A model generated the notes under the pieces. The model did not search any database and was not told the DNA's origin. It was given only the letters and a program-made list of their open reading frames with translations. From Serinus canaria (lineage: Eukaryota > Chordata > Aves > Passeriformes > Fringillidae): DNA of 64,000 bases. Position 1 is the stretch's first letter; each line of letters opens with the position of its first letter. Positions 38,195 to 49,600 of the stretch are shown piece after piece. The stretch spans positions 32,525,059 through 32,589,058 of the forward strand of contig NC_066313.1 in NCBI RefSeq assembly GCF_022539315.1, given 5' to 3'. The position numbers and the translations under genes were made by a program.

Positions 38195-38428
38195 GTTCCC
38201 AACCATTAGATTGGATATTGAGAAGAATTTCTTCACTGAATGCATGGTCAGGCATTTCAACAGGCTGCCCAGGGAACTGGTGGAGTCACTGTTCCTGGAA
38301 ATGTTCAAGAAACATGTGGACATGATGCTTAGAGATATGATTTATTGGTGGACCTGGCTGTGCTGGGATGATGCTTGGACTTGACTATACTTGACATCTC
38401 TTCCAACCTTAATGATTCTATGATTCCA
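38195..38428 (+). mobile_element. CR1 LINE 3' fragment
   Basis: Shows GGATATTGAGAAGAATTTCT, CAACAGGCTGCCCAGGGAAC, TGGTGGACCTGGCTGTGCTG and the end CTTCCAACCTTAATGATTC followed by TATGATTCC. Same subfamily type as the copy at 18255. Sense to DLG2. Confidence 0.92.
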
Positions 38429-41400
38429 AGAAAAATATACTAACAGTAGGGGTACAAAAAAAAAAGTGAATTACCTAGAAGTGGTGGGGATAAATTACTT
38501 CAGAGCACAGGCAGGTCAAAGGTGCATCGAATATTCATTGGATGCCTCTGAAGAGCTAACTGCAAGTGCATTAAAATAAAGACATTAAAAGAAAGGCTTG
38601 TTTCTACCTGCAAAAGCAGAATTTGCCTTAGGAAAAAACAGTTCTTCTTGTGATTATTGGAACAGTTACAATCTGAGTGATGTTGAGAAATCATTTTATG
38701 TTTCCTTGTTGCTGACAGTCAGGTTTGGCTCAGGCTATTGTGCAGTACTTGTTCCTTTAGATGTTTTGAAGTGTTGTTAAATTGTGAGATAGCAGCAAGT
38801 ATGGTCTGAAGGCAGTACATTGCACATGGCTTCAGTACACGTTTTCAGGCTTGGTCTTCTATTGGGAATTATTCTGGAAACATAAATGTAAGGCAGACAG
38901 AGAATCCTGCACTAGTCTCCTTTTCTCCATGTGGAATCTTTTTTTGCTGGGGTTTTAGGGAGCCATGCCTCTCTCACACACTCTGTGAGGAAGTAATAAA
39001 TTAGGTTCAGAATTAATAGCTCAGTTTCAGTTACTTGAGTAGTTTTTTCATGCATTCTTCAAGGCTAGGGGACAGAGGTCTGGTTACTTTGTCCAGTACT
39101 GGTTTGACCACTGATTACAGTGGTCACACAGCATTTTAGAGTACAATAAGATAAATAAATTATGTGGAAAACATTAAAAGTCAACATCAAAACCTTCAAA
39201 ATGTGGAGGAGAAATAAAGCCCCAAACCAGACAAACCTACTTTCTTTCATCATACAGTTCCATGTAATGACTTAAAATAAAAAACATGTACTTATAGTGC
39301 CTTCAAAACTTTCATGGTGGAAATAGTAAATTGAAAGCATTTAAACCATGAAAGTGCAAAAAAATAGCAGCAGGTTTGGGGATTAAATAGTTTGACATTC
39401 CCTGTAAAAAATAATACAAGTAAAAATTATCTTCTCACACTCCCCCAAATCTTCCAAAGGTTTGCCAAAATGTTGCATGTCAGTAGAAACTTCTAAAACT
39501 CTGTGACTGTGACACTGGTCATGCACACACTTCCATGCATTCTTCAGAAGGGGCTGAAATGTTGAACTGGGAGCCATAACACCACTGCTGATATTTCAAC
39601 TCACTTGCTAATCTCTCACTAAGTCACTAAGGTTACTTTGACTTAATCTTCTATATTCAGAAAATGTCTCTCCAAAGAAGGAGAAGGAGGACTATTATGA
39701 TCCTTGCAGTCGTCAAATTAATTGCCTTTGATGTTAACTAACATAAAGGGTGGTAGCTGTAATTCATATAACATTTCTATCAGCAGAGAAGAATGTTAGG
39801 ACTAGTCAGGCAGTTTTGAGAATTAGAGAAAACAGAAATCCTTCACAGGGGACTTACATGTTTTTGTAGGTCTTACATTACCTTTCCTGGACTTTGTTCT
39901 GTCAGCAAGGTCTGTGTCCTTACATAGCCCAGCATCATTTATTACTTTTTTTCTTGTAGTGATCTACTCCCAGGACACTTTCTATCACCTTTTATCATCA
40001 AAAACACTGTTGAAATGGTAGCTAAACAAAAAAAATATGTTGTGTCAAAATGAAACCCAAGTGGTGAATACTGACAACAGCTGTGAGCCTTTTCAGTTGG
40101 AGACTTATTTGGAGGCAGAATCCACACAGATGGTTGAGATGGGCTATGAAAATGGATAATGTACTTGCTGCAAGAAATGGCAGCAGTGGAAAATGCTGAA
40201 TGTTTGTCTGGAAGAAGAAGAAGAAACAACCTGGATGGAGTGCAAGGCCTCAAACTCTTATCATGAATGAACTATAAAAGATCAGCTCTAGAAAATGTTG
40301 ATAGCTATTGTCTGTGGAGAGAGATAAAGATCTTTGTAACCCATTTGGTAGATTAACACCAGTAGAAATAGTGTTGGGTACCCCTAACAATAAGAGCTTA
40401 GTTTTTACTCAATGGGAAGAATGCCAATTGTTCCTCAAGTCTGAATCCTAGGTCATTATAATTTTATGAAGAAGTCTTCATGAAATTAAAATAAGCTCTT
40501 CACAGAGAATTCAAGATGCACTGTTCCTGTAGGTAAGGAAAGAAATGCTCTAAAAACATTAACAATAATTTGCAGTAGGATTAGATCATCTTTCCATGAT
40601 TTCTTGGGGGAAATCTTTACCCTCTCTCTCTTTCATACCACATAAAAATGCTACAGATGCTACAGAGCCCTCAAGGCTATTTTTTCCCCCTTTAAGAAGT
40701 TGCTCTTGCAAAAAGCCTTTCTAGAAAAGTACTGTGTGGCCACTTCATCCCATCAAGTCTGTGGCCATTAATTACACCAGGCTCGTTCCAGCACTTGAGT
40801 AGCCTAGGACCAAGAAGACAGAAATGTGAATGTAATCTACTCTATTGCCTTGCTCCACTTGGATTTCAGTTTCTAGTCTATACTGCTATAAAATTGGCAC
40901 AAGTTTTTATAATATGTAATTTGCAGTACTTTTCATTAATTCTGTTTCATACTATTTTGCTTGCTCTATTAGATAGAACAAATTACTGATTTAAGCCATA
41001 AGTATTACTGTAACATGCTTTCTTTTTTTTTTTCTAAAATTTGCATTGTAATTATTATATCATCGTCTATATACATATAGTGCTTCACATACTTATTTTA
41101 CATGTGACGGTAATACAAACAGGACAAATGAACACAGCTACACGCTGTATTCAGAACTGCTGTCTTCTCAGCAGAGGGGATTTGTTAAAGTTCTTTCTCT
41201 TCCAAATGTGACTGATTTCATGGTTTATTCATGATAGTTATCCATGCAAACATGCCTAATTGTTATGGAGAGTGTGTGTAATTCCGCATTCCTAATCCAG
41301 AAAACAGGAGCAGTGAGGGTTTATAAACAAAGTTGACTCAGCGGGAATGATGACTTCTAACCCAAGCAAGCTGTTGCTTTGATACGTTCTGAATCACAGC

Positions 41401-42679
41401 TGCTCACTTCAGTGGTGCAAATCCATTTCCCACTGCTCCTTGCTCCCGTTAACCCGCTGAACCAACAGCGCTAAACGAGAGCACGGAGACATCTCTGCCC
41501 CGTTTTGCACATCATCAACAGAATTGTTTCCTGTGTTAAATTCCCACTGAAAATAAGGGTGGGACCTGGGTATTGCTGAGGCATAAATGGAAGGTTGTGG
41601 GATTTGCTCTGGTGTTGCACTGAAGACCTGAGGCAGCCAGCAGAGCATTTATTGATGAGGTTGAATCTCAGAGGCCTGAGCTAGGGACAGAAAGTGATTT
41701 TCTCCTCTGCAAATGAAGCACATCTGCTCTGGAGTCACTGAATAAATAATATGGTGATGCCACATGACAGCCTTTTTGCAGTCACTTCTCAGAATACTAT
41801 TTTTGACCTTTTCAAGACCACAGCTTCTTCTCTCTTAAAAATAAAAATATCTCAATTATTCCTCCCTGTGTAAGTTTGTATTACATTTTGAAGCTTACTT
41901 TTAAAGGTTTACATCGTAATTCATACAAGATGTTTTAGCTAGATAAGTAAATTGATGGTGATAACCATCTATTACATGTAACAGGATTAGGAATGATTAA
42001 TAATATTAGTAGCACAATTCACACACGATTTTTCTTGTGTACCTAGTATTTATGCCAGATTGAATCTTCCTTAGAATGAGTAATTATACTACACTTGTAA
42101 GGTAAGCAACATTTTAGTCTATTGTTTAAATTGGTAGCTGTAGGGTAGGCTGAAAGGCAACTCCATTCCACAAATTGCTGCTATGACCCAGACCTTGCAA
42201 AAGATATTAGGTTTGGTTTCCTTTCACAGTCCTTTCAAGCTCTGATTTTCTTTTTGAGAGACTGTAAGGAGGGAGGAAGAATATTTTTTGTCTGAACAGT
42301 GTCATCCAAAGAATACACAGAAGGGAATCTTTTACATGCAGTAGGGGTGTTTTAAGTAAGAGGTTTCCACCTGCATTGAAGTCCCTGTCTTAATGAATTT
42401 AGGACTACCAACTATAGCACGTAGAGTTGTCTGTATTTCTGTATTAAAGCCAGTTGAATCTGTAGCTTATTATCTTAACTCTCCAATGATCTTTTTCACC
42501 AAATTTCTTCCAGAATTGTTTTAAACATTAAACCTTCAGCAGTGCTAGAAATGGCAGCATTTTTTTCACTCAGCAGCTCAGTCTGACACTGGGAGTAAAC
42601 GGATTGAAGAAAAAATATTCTTTTCACCCTATTCCTACCCTTGTATTTCATGCAGTCCTTGTATTTCACACAACCATGT
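38429..42679 (+). other. DLG2 intron, unique sequence
   Basis: No exon recognised. The only notable patch is 41290-41520, listed separately. T11 run near 41024. Confidence 0.5.
41290..41515. promoter_or_regulatory. Candidate intronic regulatory element
   Basis: Contains TAATCC at 41293, TAAACA at 41324, TGACTCAGC at 41334 and CAGCTG at 41397, followed by six CpGs between about 41446 and 41505 in a region otherwise very poor in CpG. The motifs resemble K50 homeodomain, forkhead, Maf/AP-1 and E-box sites. This is motif reading by eye only; an 80-residue minus-strand frame also crosses the patch (41409-41648). Confidence 0.25.
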
Positions 42680-43212
42680 CCTGGGCTGCATCCAAAGCAG
42701 CGTGGCCAGCAGGTCTGTGTTTCTTTGAGGCACCACCTGTAGTGCTGCCTCCAGCTCTGGAGCCCTGAGTATAAGAAGGATGTGAACATGTTAGAGTATG
42801 TCCAGAGGAGTCCACAAAGGTGGTCAGAGGGCTGGAGCTGCTCTCCTATGAAGACAGGCTGAGAAAGCTGGAGTTCTTCAGCTGGGAGAAGACAGTGGGG
42901 AGTTTTGAGTACCTTAAGGGGCTATGAGAGAGCTGGAAAGGGACTTCTGACAGGGACATGTAGTAAAAAGACAAAGGGGAAAGGCTTGAAACTGAAAGAG
43001 GGTAGGTTTGGATTAGACATTGGAAGAAATTCTTCAGTTTAAGAGCACAGGGGCACTGCAACAGGTTGCCCAGAGAAGTCGTGGCTGTCCCATCTCTGTA
43101 AGTGTTCAAGGCCAGGTTGGATGGAGCTCTGGGCAGCTTGGTCTGATGAGTGGCATCCCTACCCATGGAAGAGAGATTGGAACTAGAAAATCTTCAAGGT
43201 CCCTTCCAGACC
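42680..43212 (+). mobile_element. CR1 LINE 3' fragment, terminal repeats lost
   Basis: Starts in the RT C-terminal segment (CTGGGCTGCATCCAAAGCAG, GTGGCCAGCAGGTC) and continues through CTCTGGAGCCCTGAGTATAA, CTATGAAGACAGGCTGAGAA and AGGCCAGGTTGGATGGAGCT to GGTCCCTTCCAGACC. The ATTCTATG repeats are gone. Same subfamily type as the copies at 205 and 4225. The frames at 42496-43166 (-) and 43020-43244 (+) lie inside it and are not genes. Confidence 0.9.
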
Positions 43213-44401
43213 AGAGAATAGATAACACTGGGTTTCTTTTTTAATTTGTACTTCTTTAAGGGGAGATTGAACTAATTATGTTTGTTATAAAGTCTCAGAG
43301 TAAAGAGATCTTTAAACCAAGACCTGCCACAAAAAGGTTCTCCCACTCTGCCTATGAGCATGAGAAGTTTGTGAACTCCCACAATTAAGGGAGTGAATGG
43401 GATTTTTTTAATGGGATTCAGGCATCACACTTCAGTGAAATGGTGTATGGGTGCCTGCAGCTGCTGTTTACTCCTTTTGTATTTGTTTGTGTATGTTCTT
43501 GTGAAAAGATGGAGCATCAGTTTACACTATGCACCATGTGGCAAAAAGGAAGCTCCTAAATGGTGTCTGAGAAAGAATTTTGTAAAACAGTATCCATGGG
43601 GAAGAAAAATTACAATGTATATTTTTTCTTCTGACTGTAATATTTTGCTGATACTACGGATAAAGTCCGAAATGTGCTTTGTTTATTAGGATCTGCTGAT
43701 GAAAAAATATCCAGGTTCAGGTTTGTGCAAATGAATCTCTGGGTCTTTTGTAAGAAATAGATGTTTATCCCTGTGTTGTTTTGTTTTGCAAGTGATTAAA
43801 CATATTAAATCCTGCGAAAGGGAACAGGAGATGCTACCTTTGTACAAAGATAACTTCTGTAAGGATAGCTAATGCTTCTTTGGGCACTTTGTCCTCCAAA
43901 ATGAGATTGGAAACAGAGTAACTGGCAATTGAATTCACAGCTAAGGGTTAGTCTTTCCCCCTCATTTGTGTTGTCTCTGGATGTGAGATTTTAACACTCT
44001 GTAAATAGCTTTAGTTCCTGTTCTACTGCAAGTGTTGCTATTATTGCTAATATTCTAATCACTGTGTTACTAATATTGCTTTAATATTACACTTCAGTAG
44101 TTTTAAATACCCAAATTTCTGGAAAGAAAACCTAAACATATGCTCTAATAACCTTGATCTTTCAGCTAAGGTCATCCTAGCTTTAATGAAAATCAGCATT
44201 TTAGGTATCTTAAGTAATGTAGCTCCTAATAACGTGTCATTAATAAGATTTTAAGATTCCTCCTGTGTTAGGATACATGTGAATGCAAATAATGTACTTC
44301 AGCATCTTTAATTTGGTTTCAGAACCAGTTTTACAGAAATACACTAAAATGCAACCCTCAGAACACATGATTTATCGAGGAATACTTATCAAAGGAGTTC
44401 T
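43213..44401 (+). other. DLG2 intron, unique sequence
   Basis: No exon or repeat recognised; a 98-codon + frame at 43393-43689 has no recognisable similarity. Confidence 0.5.
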
Positions 44402-45413
44402 TGTGAGTGGACCATGAATGGACACCAGGTGCCCACCAAGCCACTCTATCCTCCTCTTGTCAGCTGGCCAGGGGAGAGTGCATATGGTGGACAACTCTTC
44501 AGCTGGGATAAGGGCAGAGAGAGATCTCTCACCAATTACTGTCATGGGCAGTTTAATTTATTATTAAATTAGTTTAATTTATTACCAAAGGAAGCAGAGT
44601 AGGATAGTGGGAAATAAAATCAAAACCTAAAACACCTCCTTTCCACCTCTCCCTCCTTCCTGGGCTCAACTTCACTCCTGATTTCTCTGCCTCCTCTCAC
44701 CCAGCAGGGCAAGGGGATGTGGTCAGTATATCACACATTGTCTCTGCTGCTCCTTCCTCCTCAGGGGAAAGACTCTTCACACTCTTTCCCACGTCCAGGG
44801 TCCCTCCCACAGGAGACAGTCCTCAACAAACTTCTCCAGTGTGGCTTCCCATGGGCTGCACTCCTTCATGTACTGCTCTAGTGTGGATCTCTGCCACAGG
44901 GTGCAGTCCTTCAGGAACAGACTGCTCCAGCTTGGGCTCATCTCTCCACAGGGACACAGGTCCTGCCAGGAGCCTTCTCCAGTGTGGGCTTCTCCAAAGT
45001 CACAGCCTCCTTTGGGCATCCACCTGCTTTGGCATGGGATCCTCCAGAGGCTACAGGTGGATCTCTGCACCCCCATGGTCCCCCATGAGCGGCAAGGGCA
45101 CAGCTGCATAACTGTGGAGCTGCAGGGAATCTCAGCTCTGGTACCTGGAGCACCTCCTGCCCCTCCTTCTGCACTGACCTTTGGGTCTGCAGAGTGTTTG
45201 TCTTACATGTCCTCACTATTATTTCTGGCTGCAATTGTTTTTCCCTTTCTTAAAAGCATTATGCCAGAGGCTCTGGCACCATCGCTAATGGGTCCACCTT
45301 GGAGCTGGTTAGCACTGGCTCTGGTGGATGTGGGAGAAGCTTCTGACAGCTTCTCATAGAAGCCACCCCTGCAGTCTTCCACTGCAAAACTTTTGTCACA
45401 CAAAGCCAATACA
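44402..45413 (-). mobile_element. Solo LTR of an avian ERVL-like endogenous retrovirus (family A), antisense to DLG2
   Basis: The block of about 1 kb matches a common bird LTR family read on the minus strand. It begins TGTATTGGCTTTGTGTGAC at 45413 and ends in CA at 44402. Flanks GTTCT (44397-44401) and GCTCT (45414-45418) look like a 5-bp target duplication with one mismatch, as expected for ERVL. The two AATAAA signals of the minus strand (44557-44562 and 44578-44583) come from a 14-base duplication, agtttaatttatta, with 21-bp period. No internal retroviral genes flank it, so it is a solo LTR left by recombination. The + strand frames of 130 and 172 codons and the minus frames inside it are chance frames in a repetitive GC-richer LTR. 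Confidence 0.85.
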
Positions 45414-46013
45414 GCTCTTCAGTAGAAAAAGGTGTAAGATATTTGGACTCCATTGTGACTGATTTTTTTGTAGTGTGTGTGTAGGAGCTGCATGGGAGCT
45501 AAGCTGCTACCATAATTTCTTCTTGAGTGCAAGTATTACTTACATTCAGGACCTGTCATGGCTTTGGAGATGAGTCTCTTGATGTACTGAGAAAAAAAAA
45601 GAAATAAGCAACAAGCTACTAGATGAAAAGTGAAGGTGTAACCCTCTGAGGGTGTATATCATGGAGGGACAGTCCATTTGGTACCACTACCTGAGTGCCC
45701 AGCTGCACATAGAGTTGCACTGTTCTTGAAGCAGTTCTTATAAGGCTGCAGTTTTAATCCAAGTGTTTAAGGAAAATTAGTTTTGGTTTGCCTTCTTTGG
45801 GTCTGAGTAAAGCAGCCTGTGTAGTGGAGTTGGGAGAGACAGCATCCTACTTGTAAATTGAAGCTAGTGAATTTGTTTGATCTGGTTTTCATGTGTTGGT
45901 TTCTTTGGGTTGTTGATTTCTTTTTTCCAGAGAAAGTTATTCCAGAAATTAAATACAGTTTTTTCTATGTGATTTTCACATAACATTTGTGGGTCACAAG
46001 ACTTGTTTTAGGG
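45414..46013 (+). other. Intron between the two solo LTRs
   Basis: 600 bp of unremarkable sequence; no retroviral coding remnant recognised, so the two LTRs are not a provirus. Confidence 0.55.
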
Positions 46014-46601
46014 TGGTGTGCCTTCACCCCAGCTGGGAACCAAGCCCCAGACAGGTGCTTGCTCACTCCCCCACCAGCAGGATCAGAGAGAGAATTAAGG
46101 GAAAGTTAAAGGCAGGAAAGCTTATGGATTGGGATAACGAAATTATTAGGGAAAAGAAAAGAAGCTGCACACAGAAGCAAAGCCAAACAAGGAATTAATT
46201 CACCTTCCAATTGGCAGACAGGCGTTCTGCCACCTCCAGGAGAGCAGGGCCCCATCATGCATAACATTGACTTGGGAAGACAAAACATCCATTCCAAATG
46301 TCCCCCCTTCCTTCTTCTTCTTCCCACTTTATGTACTGAACATGATGTCTTATGGTTCCTTTGGTCACTTGGGGTCACCTGTCCTGGCTGTGTCTCCTCT
46401 CAGCCTCCCGTGAACACCCAATTTCCTCCCCAGTGTAGCAGCACAAAAAGCAGAAAAGGCCATGGCTCTGTGCAAGCCCTGCTAAGCAATAACAAAAACA
46501 TCTCTGTATAATTAGCTCTGTGTTCAGCACAAATCCAAAACACAGCTCCATTCTAGCCACTACAAAAACAATTAATTTTACTCCAGCCTAAAACTAGCAC
46601 A
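46014..46601 (-). mobile_element. Solo LTR of a second avian ERVL-like family (family B), antisense to DLG2
   Basis: About 590 bp that match another widespread bird LTR. Read on the minus strand it starts TGTGCTAGTTTTAGGCTGG at 46601 and ends CA at 46014. Family landmarks on the + strand are CACCCCAGCTGGGAACCAAG, GTCCCCCCTTCCTTCTTCTT and AGCACAAATCCAAAACACAG. A TATA-like TACATAAA lies on the minus strand near 46327-46334. Flanks (TAGGG / GAAGG) show only a weak target duplication. No retroviral genes adjoin it. Confidence 0.85.
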
Positions 46602-49600
46602 GAAGGAAAGGTAGACACTGGACTTTTGCCATCAGGTCTGCCCTCACACAAATAAATGAAAAAAACCATCATTATCAGAGATCATCTCCATGGTAAAAAT
46701 AGCTGTTTGGTTTTCTTCTACAGACACAAGATCTGTTGAATGAAATGAAACAAAGCAAGTGAAATGATATCAGCCTTATTAATGACACCACCTAGATATG
46801 CTGGTCTTGTATACAGTTTTTTTAAGAAGTCTTTTGCTTTGCAAGTTTCTTTTGCATTATGAAAGTTGAATTCTGCTGCTGGGTTCACAGCAAGGATTTC
46901 AGAAAGCAGACAAGCCCAAAGGGTATTTCTTCCTCCTTGAAGTCACCAAGTGGGGATCCACAGCATGCTCCCACTCTTTAAACTGCATACAGACTGAAAT
47001 TCTCCTTTCTTCCACTTACAGAGAAGCTGGTGCCACAGGATTAAACCTTCCCAGGGATTTTTCTCCAGAAATTCAAACAACTGCAGCCAAAACCTGGGGA
47101 CAGCTTTTCTGCTGGTGTCTTGTTTCCCTTTGTACCTATCCCTGCAAGCAGTAGTCACAAAATGAGGAATAGTGCTCATGCAGGGAAAGTCTCCTTCCTT
47201 CCTTCCTTCCCCAGTAATGAGGGCTTGAGTCAAACCATTATTATTTTTTTTTAATCTTCAGAAGTGTGATTGTGGGTATTTTATTATTACCACTGCTGTC
47301 ACAGTCAAAGGTCACAGATTAGACAATTGAACTATGTTTGTCCTGTCCTTGCTCATCTTGTCTAATCTTGGGCACACATGTTGCACAGAGCTCACAGTAA
47401 GGGCATCTGCAGTGACTCTGGATGTGGGATTTAACTTCAGAGAAGTCATTGATCTCTCTGCTTTGCAAGCAAATTTTCTGCAGCCTTGGGACACTGTCTC
47501 CCAGCAGATAACAAAGTAGTCATGGTCAGGAGAAAATGCAAGCTCTGATGTTACTGAGAACAGCAGGAATGTCTTCAACTGGCAGCACTGGGGTAAAAGG
47601 GTATATGAGCAGCCTACAGGAGATTAAAAAATTGTGGAAGATATTGGTGATTTTTCTGGAAGGCAGACATTACCTTCAATAAAAAGGTAAGGGGTGGGAG
47701 GTGAGAGAATTGCTCTGAACCTTAGATAGAGTAACTAGTGTGCATTCCCTCTCCAAACATGAAGCCACGAGCAAGGTGTCAGGAATATGTGCCTTTTCCC
47801 AGGAATATCTCTACTCCATGTCTTTAAGGAAAGCTGAAAAACTCACTAGAGAATTATTTTCCTTTTAAAAATGCAGAGGGTGGGAGAGGTGTACAACACA
47901 CAAGTATCTCAATTTTTTCCCCTCATAATTTCTACAAAATAATCTGCTGTGTATCCTTCTGTGTCAGCACATGAACCATTATCTTTCAGCTAAAGAGGTT
48001 TTCTCTGCTTGACAGACAGAACAAAACATCTTGAACCAAGTGTCTGCTTACCTCAGGGGAAGGATTTGGGGGTTGTTGTTGTATGAACTGTGAATGTGTT
48101 ACTGAGCAGCAGTATCTGGAAAGCCTTCAGCTGACTTACAGGGCATGTCTAAGCCTTGGAGAAGACAGAGGGGGATTTAGGTTGCTTTTCACACTAGGCT
48201 AGCCAGTTGGTCAAGCTTGTGTACCCACACCTATCAAACAGCAAAATTGAATTCCATTAATGGATTTGATTATTTAATTGATTTTTTTATTTAGAAAAGG
48301 TTAAGCAATCCTTTTGGTTAAGTAAACTGTGAAGAAGGTTTTGAAGTTTATGGAATTGCAATACAAAAGTTTGTATGGCAAATTACGACTGTGCATTGTC
48401 TAGTATGATAATATGTTAATAATGAGAGTCACAAGGCCTTGCACATTGAGTTAGAAATCAGCCTGTTGACAAAGTCACAATTTCATAGGACAGTTCTCTA
48501 TTTGCAAATACATATTGTTTCCCTCTTCTGCTTTCCTGATCTTTTGTGCTGTCTCTTTTTCTCCTGGGCTCTAATCTTTTGCTGAGATTGTACTGCTTTT
48601 TATAAAAAAAGGCTGAAATTAATGGTTTTCATAAACATGGGACACAGACAGGTTGGAGTAATGTGAATTTACTTTTAGAGATAGGTTTCTTGACAGTCTG
48701 GAGATGACATAAGAGATGGTGGAATGCAATGTCTGTACCATAATATTGCTTAAGAGTACTGTTTAATGTGTTGGGAGCTTGGATGAGCAGCACAGAAACT
48801 ACAGCATTACTGGAGGAGAAGCTGGGGAAGGGCATCACTGTTTAAGCCTTGTGCCCAACTTGTGTGAATGCCAGCAGAGACAATTTACTCAGAGGATTTG
48901 CTGTCCATCTGTCTCATTCCATAATGAGGAGATGCTGAAAATGAAACTCAGACGCAGAGATGGATTTTTTCTAAGTGGAATTTTGCCAGTTTGTTATCTT
49001 TTAGCTTTAAAATTATGGTGAAAAAGGCCCAGCTACCTTGCAAATCATTTGCACGTGTTCCTCAGTTTCCTGTCTCATCCAAAGACCAGGACAAGCGTGT
49101 CCATGCAGTTTTTCTGCCTGCACAGGTTTCATATTCCTCTTTTTCCCCTCCTCAGGGCTCTGCTAATCCTGGCTGCACAAGCACTTGCAGGAGTTGGCTC
49201 CTTTCAGTCTTAAGTGCTGGCCATTGATTGCAGACTGGACAACTTTTCAGTCCTGTCCCTGCAGTTTCTTAATTTAGTGTCAGGCCACCAAGGGGCTGCT
49301 GGTGAGTGAGAACATTAAACAGAACGCTGCTCATGAGACTCTGTGACAGCTTTGCCTGGAGAGATAAATAGCTTATCCCCAGGCCAATGAAACAGTCCCA
49401 CCAGGGGCATTTGGGAGCTGGATTTCAGACTTCCAGCTCACGTTAGGTCTGGGGATGTGGTTAAATGGCCTTGTTATGATGTCAGGACTTCCCAAGGAAG
49501 GTCAGGCCCTGGATGTGTGTACATGTATTAAGTGTTGAGAAGTGCAAGGATGGAATTGGAGGAAACAGCTGTCAGTATTGCACCTGTGCCCTTAGACTCA

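Noticed and set aside
44719..45359. Overlapping + frames of 130 and 172 codons, the longest in the window
   Set aside because: They lie wholly inside the solo LTR, antisense to it, and two + frames and the opposite strand are open together, which reflects GC-richer composition rather than coding.
44402..46601. A single provirus with two LTRs
   Set aside because: The LTRs belong to different families and only 600 bp without retroviral genes lie between them.
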